64,000 nucleotides of DNA from an uncultured Lachnospiraceae bacterium (GTDB taxonomy: Bacteria; Bacillota; Clostridia; Lachnospirales; Lachnospiraceae), in the NCBI GenBank assembly GCA_930972465.1, contig CAKNHF010000002.1, positions 89,714-153,713 on the forward strand. Direction: 5' to 3'. This document shows positions 43,645-51,387 of this stretch, piece by piece; the stretch's first letter is position 1, and every line of letters begins with the position of its first letter. Below the pieces are notes generated by a model that was given only the letters and a program-made list of their open reading frames with translations, was not told the DNA's origin and did not search any database. The position numbers and the translations under genes were made by a program.

Positions 43645-44424
43645 CTATTCGAAATGCTCTGTCATCCTGATCACATCCGCCAGTGTTTCTCCCTCTTCCG
43701 CCGGACGTCCTACAACAACGAGCACTGCGCCGGTCTCCCGGGCAGCCTTCTTCTTTTCCTCAAATCCGCCTGCTTTTCCCGACTCTTTTGTCACAAAATA
43801 TTTCGCTTTTGTCTGATGCAGCAGCGCTACATTCATCTCTGCAGAAAATGGACCCTGCATGGCGATCAGGTTACGGCCTTTAAATCCAAGCCGTACACTC
43901 TCCTCCACCGCGTCCCTGGTAGAAAGGACACGGGCAAAGCAGCGTTTTTCATATCCTTCGATAACAGTATAGAGATGAAGTTCTTTACTTCCCGTAGCGA
44001 TCAGGATATTTCCCTGAGTATGCCGAAGATATTCCACTGCCTCTTGTACGGAACCGGTAATGACAATATTTTCCACTTCACTGTCTTCGCACAGATCAGA
44101 CTTTTCCCCGTCCTCTCTCAGACAACGGATATACCGTGTATCTGTAGTCAGACAGGCCGATCTGATATTTTTCGTTGCTTCCACCGCAAATGGATGAGTC
44201 GCATCGATCACAAGACGGATATCATGCCCTTTCACGAAATCTTCTATCTCTGTCTCATCCATTCGCCCGGAGATACATTCGATTCCTTTCAGATCTCCAA
44301 GAATGCTTTTCCCATATTCGGTTGCCGTGCTCACATAACAGTTTATGCCGTGCTCTGATGCATATTCCGCGAGCCGTCTCCCTTCTGTTGTCCCGGCAAA
44401 GATCAGGATTCCCGGACTTTTCAT
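43645..44424 (-). CDS. cobK: Precorrin-6A (cobalt-precorrin-6A) reductase
   Basis: Reduces (cobalt-)precorrin-6A in corrin ring synthesis. The 259 residues match CobK/CbiJ: N-terminal nucleotide-binding start GILIFAGTTEGRRLAEYA, then LVIDATHPFAVEATKNI, and the late MQGPFSAEMNVALL and VTKESGKAGGFEEK motifs that line the NADPH/corrin site. CAGGAGGG precedes the ATG. It lies apart from the cbi operon and overlaps the end of an Rpn-type pseudogene by four bases, probably by chance. Confidence 0.94.
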   Translation of the reverse strand: MKSPGILIFAGTTEGRRLAEYASEHGINCYVSTATEYGKSILGDLKGIECISGRMDETEIEDFVKGHDIRLVIDATHPFAVEATKNIRSACLTTDTRYIRCLREDGEKSDLCEDSEVENIVITGSVQEAVEYLRHTQGNILIATGSKELHLYTVIEGYEKRCFARVLSTRDAVEESVRLGFKGRNLIAMQGPFSAEMNVALLHQTKAKYFVTKESGKAGGFEEKKKAARETGAVLVVVGRPAEEGETLADVIRMTEHFE

Positions 44425-44910
44425 AACGCTTTCCCTCCTGCCGCTTCCATGCGGGGCCGTCCGATCTCATCATCTGTTCCTCCGGAGAATCTTTTGCTCT
44501 CATCGGGGACAAGCCCGACGTCCGGCATTTTTATAATAATCTCCGTTTTTCTCTTTCTTCGGCCTACAGCCCGCCCTTCTTTACGTCCTTCCTGTACTCC
44601 CTCTTTCACTGCATCCGCATACCATTCTTCCATTGCCTGGCACATATTGATCTTCTCCTCCTTCTTCATATCCGGTAACCCTTTCATCACGGGACCAGAC
44701 TGAAGAAATACTCTCACAGCCTGATATGTTTCCACATCCGCGTTTTCACAATACTCTCAGTTTCCCTGAATATGTTTGTAAAGTCTTTCTTTTTTACCCT
44801 TACATTGTAACATTACAAGTATCTGCTGTAAATCCGTATGAAACCGCTCTAACTGTCCCATATTTCCCGCATCAATTCTGCAATTCTGTTTCTGAGTATG
44901 GGTGGAGGTC
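44421..44910 (-). pseudogene. Rpn/PD-(D/E)XK nuclease transposase-like gene, C-terminal remnant
   Basis: In one minus-strand frame the sequence reads QLERFHTDLQQILVMLQ, KKERLYKHIQGN, a TGA stop at 44757-44759, then CENADVETYQAVRVFLQSG and MCQAMEEWYADAVKEG, followed by EGRKEGR repeats. This is the C-terminal half of Rpn-family recombination-promoting nuclease/putative transposase proteins, with the typical Gly-Arg-Glu tail. The N-terminal PD-(D/E)XK core is missing, a stop interrupts the frame, and the tail shifts frame after the basic repeat. It is a decayed fragment and not expected to be functional. Confidence 0.75.
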
Positions 44911-45027
44911 ATAGTATCATGTTTTCTTTTTTCTTTGATTCCTCTGCAAATATGCCCGATAATTTATGAAATTTCCTGAAATTTTCTTGAATTTTTAACA
45001 AAAACTTTATTTTTATTCGTTTTTCGC

Positions 45028-45056
45028 TTGATTTTTGCTTTTGCTTCTGCTAGACT
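45028..45056 (+). promoter_or_regulatory. Predicted promoter of amt-glnB
   Basis: TTGATT, 17 bases, TAGACT; transcript start near 45063, just ahead of a leader terminator. The stretch 44911-45027 is AT-rich and I see nothing else in it. Confidence 0.62.
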
Positions 45057-45071
45057 TAGCGACAAGACAAA

Positions 45072-45121
45072 GACGTCTGATGATGAGGCAAAAAAACGCC
45101 CTCACCAATCAGGCGTCTTTT
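45072..45121 (+). terminator. Leader terminator upstream of amt
   Basis: Two-part hairpin: GACGTCTGAT / ATCAGGCGTC outside and TGAGG / CCTCA inside, followed by TTTTCTTCTTTT. It lies between the promoter and amt, so read-through must be controlled; an ANTAR-type antiterminator is one possibility. Confidence 0.75.
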
Positions 45122-45204
45122 CTTCTTTTGTACGGTCTTTTTCCTGTTGACGTACGGCGGCAGATAAAAGTCCGGAAATCCAAAGGTACATGGGAGGTAT
45201 TTTT

Positions 45205-46443
45205 ATGGACACAGGAAACACTGGATTTATAATGATCTGCGCGGCGCTCGTATTTATTATGACGCCGGGACTTGCTTTTTTCTACGGCGGTCTCGTCAGA
45301 AGGAAAAATGTTGTTAACACAATGATGGCCTGCGTGGCAATCATGGGACTCTCCGTATTTATGTGGACTCTCTTCGGTTATTCCCTTGCTTTCGGGACAG
45401 ACCACGGCGGAGTCATCGGAGGTTTTGACTGGCTTGCACTGAACGGAGTCGGCTGGGATGCCGGTCCTTATTCTGACAGTATCCCGCATCTTGTATATGC
45501 CGGATTCCAGATGATGTTTGCAATGATCACACCGGCACTGATCACCGGTGCGGTTGTAGGAAGAATGAAATTCAAGGCACTGTTTGCTTTTATCGCACTC
45601 TGGTCGATCATCGTTTACTATCCGATGGCACATATGGTATGGGGCCAGGGCGGATTCCTTGCTGCAATCGGTTCTGTTGACTTCGCAGGAGGAAACGTAG
45701 TACATATCAGCTCAGGTGTGAGCGCACTCGTACTTGCGATCTATCTTGGAAAGAGACGTGGATACAACAAGGCAACTTACCGCATCCACAATATTCCGTT
45801 CGTTGTAATCGGCGCTGCTCTTCTCTGGTTCGGATGGTACGGCTTCAACGCAGGAAGCGCACTTGCAGCCGACGGACTTGCAGCTCACGCATTCATGACA
45901 ACATCCATTTCAGCGGCAACTGCTCTGCTTTCCTGGATGCTCATTGATACAATCAAAGATGGAAAACCGACGCTGGTAGGCGCCTGCACAGGTCTTGTAG
46001 TCGGACTTGTCGCAATCACACCGGGAGCAGGTTTTGTTCCGATCTGGGCATCCTTCATCATCGGCGCTCTTGTAAGCCCGATCTGCTATACAATGATGAA
46101 TATCATCAAACAGAAACTGAAGATCGATGACTCTCTCGACGCATTCGGATGTCACGGTATCGGCGGTATCTGGGGCGGAATCGCAACAGGCCTCTTCGGT
46201 CAGAGTTCCATCAACTCCGTTGCTCAGTGGGATGGTCTCGTATTCGGTGAAACAAAACTTTTTGTTGCTCAGATCATCAGTATCCTTGTAACGATCGCTG
46301 TCGCAGTAGTCGGCTCCCTGATCTGTATCGGAATCATCCGGATCTTCACGAAGCTCCGTGTCGATGAGAAAGATGAGATCGTTGGACTGGATGCTTCACA
46401 GCATGGAGAGAATGCTTACCCGTCCTTCAACGGTTTTGACTAA
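45205..46443 (+). CDS. amt: Ammonium transporter
   Basis: A 412-residue Amt/MEP/Rh channel with eleven helices. Landmarks are MTPGLAFFYGGLVRRKNVVN, the first pore histidine region in GGNVVHISSGVSALVLAIYLG, and DDSLDAFGCHGIGGIWGGIATGLFG (in two pieces) with the second pore histidine. It imports ammonium and is gated by the PII protein encoded next to it. The ATG at 45205 has GGGAGG eight bases upstream, so a start five codons earlier is not used. glnB follows after 46 bp. Confidence 0.97.
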   Translation: MDTGNTGFIMICAALVFIMTPGLAFFYGGLVRRKNVVNTMMACVAIMGLSVFMWTLFGYSLAFGTDHGGVIGGFDWLALNGVGWDAGPYSDSIPHLVYAGFQMMFAMITPALITGAVVGRMKFKALFAFIALWSIIVYYPMAHMVWGQGGFLAAIGSVDFAGGNVVHISSGVSALVLAIYLGKRRGYNKATYRIHNIPFVVIGAALLWFGWYGFNAGSALAADGLAAHAFMTTSISAATALLSWMLIDTIKDGKPTLVGACTGLVVGLVAITPGAGFVPIWASFIIGALVSPICYTMMNIIKQKLKIDDSLDAFGCHGIGGIWGGIATGLFGQSSINSVAQWDGLVFGETKLFVAQIISILVTIAVAVVGSLICIGIIRIFTKLRVDEKDEIVGLDASQHGENAYPSFNGFD

Positions 46444-46489
46444 ATAGAAGTATTCTGGTATAAAGGTGAAAGGATAGGAGGAACAGACT

Positions 46490-46846
46490 ATGTTGATTAA
46501 AATAGAAGCAATCGTCAGGGAAGAAAAATATGAGGAGATTAAAGAAGCCCTCAACAAGATCCAGGTAAACGGTATCACCGTGGCACAGATCATGGGATGC
46601 GGCGTACAGCGCGGATACAAAGAGATCGTCCGCGGATCCGAGGTTGACCTTTTCCTTCAGCCAAAGATCAAATTCGAGATTGTTGTCTCTTCCGAAGAAT
46701 GGGAGAAAAAAGTCATCGACACGATCCAGAAGACCGCATATACCGGCGAGGTCGGAGACGGTAAGATCTTCAGCTATGAGATCCGCAGCGCAATGAGGAT
46801 CCGTACGAAAGAGACCGGATACGACGCTCTCCAGTCCGAATTCTGA
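46490..46846 (+). CDS. glnB: PII family nitrogen regulator, T-loop without Tyr51
   Basis: A 118-residue PII signal protein that binds ATP/ADP and 2-oxoglutarate and blocks Amt. The C-terminal signature TGEVGDGKIFSYEIRSAMRIRTKE (in parts) and B-loop are intact. In the T-loop, RGSEVDLFLQPKIKFEIV has Val where GlnB/GlnK of Proteobacteria have the uridylylated Tyr51, so control by uridylylation is unlikely. GGAGGA precedes the ATG. Being paired with amt suggests a GlnK role. Confidence 0.94.
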   Translation: MLIKIEAIVREEKYEEIKEALNKIQVNGITVAQIMGCGVQRGYKEIVRGSEVDLFLQPKIKFEIVVSSEEWEKKVIDTIQKTAYTGEVGDGKIFSYEIRSAMRIRTKETGYDALQSEF

Positions 46847-46868
46847 TTCTGACATACAAGTTTATAAA

Positions 46869-46914
46869 AGAGGCGCAGGATGTGAAACTGATTCACATCC
46901 TGCGCCTCTTTTCT
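46869..46914 (+). terminator. Terminator of amt-glnB
   Basis: Perfect 18-bp hairpin arms (AGAGGCGCAGGATGTGAA and complement) followed by TTTTC; also placed to end the minus-strand permease gene at 46941. Confidence 0.9.
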
Positions 46915-46940
46915 TCACTGTTTACTCATCATCTGTACGT

Positions 46941-48209
46941 TCACCCTCTTTTCCTGCACCATCCTGCCACTGTGAGAGGGATAAAAAGAATGATTTCGAT
47001 GAGAGCCGCCGCCATCATAAGGTACGGCGTCCAGATTGCCTGGTCTCCGATAAAAGCAAATTTTGTATCTGTCACAGCATAGGTAAAGCTGTTGATCAGC
47101 CCCGTCCCGCTGGAGGGGAGGATGCTGCAGATCCAGTTTCTCACATTTCCGTCGAAGATCATATAACACACCACCGGAAGCAGGAAAAAGACAAATGCCG
47201 TGACCACCGAGGCGAACACGCTTTTCATCCGCCCGGACAGGAAAAGGGTAAAGCAGACTGTCGCAATCAGCGTGATATAGCCTGCCGCTGCAATGATCAC
47301 CTCCAGCCCTCCAACGGTAACAGGAAGGAAGACGACCGCCGAAACCGTGATCTGCACCGACGACTTCAGGCTCTCCCATCCGATCAGACTGTTCATGACC
47401 AGGAGAAAAAGCGTGATCCCTACAGCATACATGACAGTCACCACGGTCACGCCTGTCAGGATCCTGACTGACGCGAGCCGGAGTTTTCCGTATTTTGTGC
47501 ACTTGATGATCTGGTCTGCCTGAGTCTGCCGGTCACTGGCAAACAGCGGTACCATCAGAATCATGCCGATCAGGACGAGAAAGAGAACACAGAGCCCGGT
47601 ATACTCTATGGCATCCGTACTGATGTATGGATAATAGGAGAACGGCATCTGTACTTTATCGTAAAGCATTTCCGCCTGTGCAACTGCGCTGTCCACCTTC
47701 GCCCCATGTCCGTTTTCCAGATAGATCAGGTCTCTCACATGCTGTCTGCACTGCTCATAAAAATTCTGGGCATCCTCCTCTGTCAGATCTTCCATTCCCG
47801 GTGCAATTCCCGTATGCGGATCCGCATTTACCTCCTGCATCCTGGCCAGCAGACGGTTGATCGCAAATACATATCTGTACGAATCCACCGTGGTCACCCT
47901 CTCATCGTAGATGCCGTTGGGAAGCCCTCCCTCATAGCGGGAGGCGAACCCGTCATACTGTCTCACCGCGTCGGCAAGCTTTTCTTCTGTAATCTCTCCC
48001 TGATACTCTCCCTGCCGTTCCTGTATCATCCGGATCGCCTTCCGCCCCGTCAGTGTTACCTCCTGTCCCGCCTCATCCTCATAGACATATTCCGCAAACG
48101 TGCACGGGAAATATGCCAGTACCGCCGAGAGCAGGACTGCCGCCGCAAGCAGGATCTGTACAGATCTGGTCTTCAGTATCCTTTTTAATTCAGCCTGATA
48201 TACTCTCAT
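46941..48209 (-). CDS. ABC-2 type permease
   Basis: A 422-residue membrane subunit: one N-terminal helix (SVQILLAAAVLLSAVLAYF), a roughly 170-residue extracytoplasmic domain, and about six C-terminal helices including GMILMVPLFASDRQTQADQII, the cytoplasmic coupling region typical of ABC-2 permeases. It starts one base after the ATPase stop and is the last gene of a sigma factor/membrane protein/ATPase/permease operon. Transported substrate is unknown; an antibiotic or lipid is plausible. Confidence 0.86.
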   Translation of the reverse strand: MRVYQAELKRILKTRSVQILLAAAVLLSAVLAYFPCTFAEYVYEDEAGQEVTLTGRKAIRMIQERQGEYQGEITEEKLADAVRQYDGFASRYEGGLPNGIYDERVTTVDSYRYVFAINRLLARMQEVNADPHTGIAPGMEDLTEEDAQNFYEQCRQHVRDLIYLENGHGAKVDSAVAQAEMLYDKVQMPFSYYPYISTDAIEYTGLCVLFLVLIGMILMVPLFASDRQTQADQIIKCTKYGKLRLASVRILTGVTVVTVMYAVGITLFLLVMNSLIGWESLKSSVQITVSAVVFLPVTVGGLEVIIAAAGYITLIATVCFTLFLSGRMKSVFASVVTAFVFFLLPVVCYMIFDGNVRNWICSILPSSGTGLINSFTYAVTDTKFAFIGDQAIWTPYLMMAAALIEIILFIPLTVAGWCRKRG

Positions 48210-48210
48210 C

Positions 48211-49089
48211 CTATCTCACCTCTCCTTCCTCCGGAAACAGCCACAGATAAAGATCCTCGAGCCGCGGCTCACATTCCCTGGAATCCACTGTCACCGGGCG
48301 TTCAGACAGATAACGCACAGAAACCATCTGATCCTCTTCGTTGCGGATACTGACGATCCGCATCTTTTTCTCAAAGTTATGGAGATCCTGTTCCGGGATC
48401 ACCGTCGACCATACTTTGTGCTTTATCTCTCTGACCAGTTCTTCCGTTGTCCCTTCCGCGACAATCTTTCCTTCTTTCATGACCGCATTGCGCGATGCGA
48501 TATACTCCACGTCCGATACGATATGGGTAGAGATCAGGACGATCCGGTCAGAGGCAAACTCGGAGAGAAGATTCCGGAACTTGACCCTCTCTCCCGGGTC
48601 CAGCCCACTGGTGGGTTCATCCAGGATCAGCACCTCCGGATCATTCAGAAGCGCCTGGGCGATCCCTACGCGCCGCTTTGTCCCCCCGGAAAGCTTCGTG
48701 ATCTTCTTGCGGCGCACATCCGAGAGACCGAATACAGGGAGAAGCTTCTCGATCTTTCCCGCCGCCTCCTTCCGGGACATCCCTTTCAGGGACGCGATAT
48801 AATCCAGATAGTCCCATACGGTAAACTCCGGATAGAACCCGAATTCCTGGGGCAGATATCCGAAAAGATCTCTGTACTTTTCTCCCAGAGCGCCGATCTC
48901 GATCCCGTCGTACGTCACGGTTCCTTCTGTAGGCCTGCTGAGCCCTGCGATCATCCGCATCAGAGTAGTCTTCCCCGCTCCGTTCGCCCCCAGCAGTCCC
49001 CATACCCCCGGTGTGATCGTCAGATCCACATGATCCACCGCGGTCTTGTCTTTAAACTGTTTTGTCAGTCCTTTTATGCCAAGTTCCAT
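48211..49089 (-). CDS. ABC transporter ATPase (CcmA/DrrA-like)
   Basis: A 292-residue ATPase: Walker A GANGAGKTT, Q-loop YLPQEFGFYPEFTVWDYL, signature LSGGTKRRVGIAQAL, Walker B VLILDEPTSGLDP and H-loop ISTHIVSDVEYIA. A C-terminal 70-residue domain after the nucleotide-binding core resembles DUF4162-like regulatory ends. The ATG at 49089 has AAGGAGGAG upstream and overlaps the preceding gene by 16 bp. It energises the downstream permease. Confidence 0.92.
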   Translation of the reverse strand: MELGIKGLTKQFKDKTAVDHVDLTITPGVWGLLGANGAGKTTLMRMIAGLSRPTEGTVTYDGIEIGALGEKYRDLFGYLPQEFGFYPEFTVWDYLDYIASLKGMSRKEAAGKIEKLLPVFGLSDVRRKKITKLSGGTKRRVGIAQALLNDPEVLILDEPTSGLDPGERVKFRNLLSEFASDRIVLISTHIVSDVEYIASRNAVMKEGKIVAEGTTEELVREIKHKVWSTVIPEQDLHNFEKKMRIVSIRNEEDQMVSVRYLSERPVTVDSRECEPRLEDLYLWLFPEEGEVR

Positions 49090-49883
49090 CTGTTTTTCTC
49101 CTCCTTTTTCCACGTCCATATCTGATATCCCCATACAAGGATCATCACTCCGCACAGGATCCATACGACAGGACTTCCCGGCTCATATCCGGTCTCCTGA
49201 GAAATCCTGTTCCACCCCAGGGAAACCGCCAGGAGCACCGCTCCCGCTGCACTGCAGTCCCGGAGCAGAAAGGCTGCCTCCCTTTTTCTGAGAAAATGCA
49301 GGATACAGCTTCCAAAGAGCAGAAATGGAAATACCAGATAAACTGCCACCCGCTCCGTCCCCGCCGCAGTCTGTAGAAGGACTGTCCCCGCCACGCCTGC
49401 GACCATCAGTACCGCTCCTCCCCCGATCAGGAGCAGTTGAGCGGCACGCAGATGCAGCATGGAACATCTTGACGCAGCCTCCACTTCCGCCATATTCCAG
49501 CGGTACGACCGAAACAGGAAGGGCACGCTGCTCCACGCAGAGAGGATCCCCGCCCCGCACAGGAAATCCTGGAATCTGCGGTAGAAAAACAGGTCCACAG
49601 TCCCTTCAACTGTCCGGAAAAGGACATGATACACTGCCATAATTCCCAGAAAAAGCACCGCCTGCCAGAGCCAGACCATCCATCCCGTATACCGGATCTG
49701 CCTCAGGAGCAGTCCCCTGAAGTTCAGAGACCGTTTTCGTCCTGGCGCAGTTCTGTATGCCTGAGTCGAAAGCAGCGCCGTCCGGTCCGCTTTTTCCTTC
49801 TCAGCCACAGTTTTCATTTTTTCTTTTCTCAATCCCTCTCTCAGCCAGACCTCAGTCTGTTTCCTTTTCATGAATCTGTTCAT
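49074..49883 (-). CDS. Membrane protein between sigma factor and ABC genes, unknown
   Basis: A 269-residue protein. The first 65 residues are cytoplasmic, highly basic and charged (KRKQTEVWLREGLRKEKMK), then come six predicted helices (VWLWQAVLFLGIMAVYHVLF to VWILCGVMILVWGYQIW). It overlaps the sigma factor gene by ATGA and the ATPase gene by 16 bp, so all are coupled. By position it could be an anti-sigma factor or a second permease; the N-terminus does not show a zinc anti-sigma motif. I do not recognise the family. Confidence 0.75.
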   Translation of the reverse strand: MNRFMKRKQTEVWLREGLRKEKMKTVAEKEKADRTALLSTQAYRTAPGRKRSLNFRGLLLRQIRYTGWMVWLWQAVLFLGIMAVYHVLFRTVEGTVDLFFYRRFQDFLCGAGILSAWSSVPFLFRSYRWNMAEVEAASRCSMLHLRAAQLLLIGGGAVLMVAGVAGTVLLQTAAGTERVAVYLVFPFLLFGSCILHFLRKREAAFLLRDCSAAGAVLLAVSLGWNRISQETGYEPGSPVVWILCGVMILVWGYQIWTWKKEEKNRWNLA

Positions 49884-50455
49884 TCTGCCCTGCCTCCCTT
49901 GCGGATTTCTATTTCATTTGGTTTGTTCCCTTCTTCCTCTGCTTCTCCCTCCCGTTCCATCTCTGTCCTCAGCAGTTCCAGCGCCCGCCGAAGCCTGGAC
50001 TGGACAGTCCGAAGGGGGATCCCCACAGTCTCTGCGATCTCTCTCAATCTCAGTTCCTGGGAGAACCGGAGGAATACAACCTCTCCCAGTTCCGGCGGAA
50101 GTTTCCGTATGATCCGCAGGAAATCCTCCTGCTCCTCAGTCTTTCGCATGCCGCTTTCTTCCTGTGCCGCATCCTCCGGGATCGGATCCCACTGCTTCTT
50201 CCTCATCATGTCGATACAGGTATTTCCCGCCACTTTATACAGAAAAGCTCGAAATCTGCCTTTATGCCGGTAGTCGTCAAAGTAACGGAACACCTTCAGA
50301 AATGTTTCCTGTACGGCGTCCTCCGCCAGGTACCGATCCGGAAGCCGGAACATGCAGTACCTCAGGATATCTTCATAGTACATTCCCACCAGTTCGGCAG
50401 CGCCGCTCTCATCGCCGTTTTTCAGTTTCTCAAATATTTCATCTTCGCGCGTCAA
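49880..50455 (-). CDS. ECF-type RNA polymerase sigma factor
   Basis: A 191-residue sigma-70 family protein with only regions 2 and 4. Region 2 shows YCMFRLPDRYLAEDAVQETF and RAFLYKVAGNTCIDMMRKK (core and -10 binding). Region 4 shows LPPELGEVVFLRFSQELRLREIAETVGIPLRTVQSRLRRAL (in parts), the -35 helix-turn-helix. A TTG at 50455, with GGAGGAAAA upstream, is the likely start. First gene of the operon with the membrane protein and ABC transporter; probably autoregulatory. Confidence 0.92.
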   Translation of the reverse strand: MTREDEIFEKLKNGDESGAAELVGMYYEDILRYCMFRLPDRYLAEDAVQETFLKVFRYFDDYRHKGRFRAFLYKVAGNTCIDMMRKKQWDPIPEDAAQEESGMRKTEEQEDFLRIIRKLPPELGEVVFLRFSQELRLREIAETVGIPLRTVQSRLRRALELLRTEMEREGEAEEEGNKPNEIEIRKGGRAE

Positions 50456-50554
50456 ATCTCTTTTTCCTCCTGAAGAGCACTCTCTATATAATAGAACGAT
50501 CCGGGATAGTCAAAATGATTCCCAATAATATGTAAAACTTTCAGATATTAAAAT

Positions 50555-50615
50555 GGCTGCAGGCCATCACAGATGCATGTCACTGTTCAGCATCATCTAT
50601 GTCTGGCCTGCAGCC
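50555..50615 (-). terminator. Terminator of the DUF1287 gene
   Basis: GGCTGCAGGCCA / TGGCCTGCAGCC arms around a 37-base loop, followed on the minus strand by ATTTTAA. Confidence 0.75.
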
Positions 50616-50641
50616 TTAAATATATCGCTTTTGTCTGTTAT

Positions 50642-51313
50642 CTATTCACTTATTCTATAATGCCCCACAATGTCATCCCGTTTTTCAAGAATATCTTCCT
50701 CATAAGAGGCCTGAAACGGATCATTGTGATGAATCACATAAGAGACTCCATCGTCATTTCTTTTGTCTGAGACAATGCCGATATGATTCTCAAAGATCAC
50801 AATATCTCCTCCCTGCCATTCGCCGATCTTATAAGGATCGGTTGTAAGAGAAATGGCGTTCCGGGAAAAATATACCTTCAGATTCTTCACTCTGCGAAAA
50901 TCAATATTAATGTCCGGTTTATCTATGTCATATACATACGGATCCGAAAGTATATCCTCATTAACAAGCTTCATAAGATCATATCCGGCATTTCTCATGG
51001 CATTTGCCACCACATCCGTACACACGCCGTATTGATCATCCGGGTATCCGGTCTCATAATACCGGCTCTTATATACGGGATTCGAAGCGATATACGCTCT
51101 CGCTCCCTGCAGGATATCCGTCTGATCGTCAATTCCGTCTCCATCCATATCTACAGAACTACAGAAATCAGGAATTCCAAAATCCTCATTCCCCATTGCC
51201 TCCACCGGATCGCTGCTTGTACCAATAAAATAATAACGAAATCGATATGCAAAACAAATTAATATAAACAGCAGAATGAGCAATGCGGTTATTATAACTG
51301 TTTTTCTTTTCAT
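50642..51313 (-). CDS. DUF1287 family secreted/anchored protein
   Basis: A 223-residue protein with an N-terminal signal anchor (VIITALLILLFILICFAY). The extracytoplasmic part starts with an EF-hand-like stretch VDMDGDGIDDQTD, then a DUF1287 domain: GVCTDVVANAMRNAGYDL with the presumed catalytic Cys and Asp, GDIVIFENHIGIVSDKR and YVIHHND with the conserved His. The domain is related to NlpC/P60-like amidase folds, so cell-wall hydrolysis is plausible but unproven. Confidence 0.85.
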   Translation of the reverse strand: MKRKTVIITALLILLFILICFAYRFRYYFIGTSSDPVEAMGNEDFGIPDFCSSVDMDGDGIDDQTDILQGARAYIASNPVYKSRYYETGYPDDQYGVCTDVVANAMRNAGYDLMKLVNEDILSDPYVYDIDKPDINIDFRRVKNLKVYFSRNAISLTTDPYKIGEWQGGDIVIFENHIGIVSDKRNDDGVSYVIHHNDPFQASYEEDILEKRDDIVGHYRISE

Positions 51314-51387
51314 CTTTGTCCGGACCTTTCCCAGATAAAGTCTCTACGCTAATTATACTCTATGACATCATACAGATCCTTTTCGTT

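Noticed and set aside
44421-44735. 104-codon frame overlapping cobK by ATGA as a real small gene
   Set aside because: Its sequence is the tail of an Rpn-type protein whose upstream part continues beyond a stop codon, so it is a remnant.
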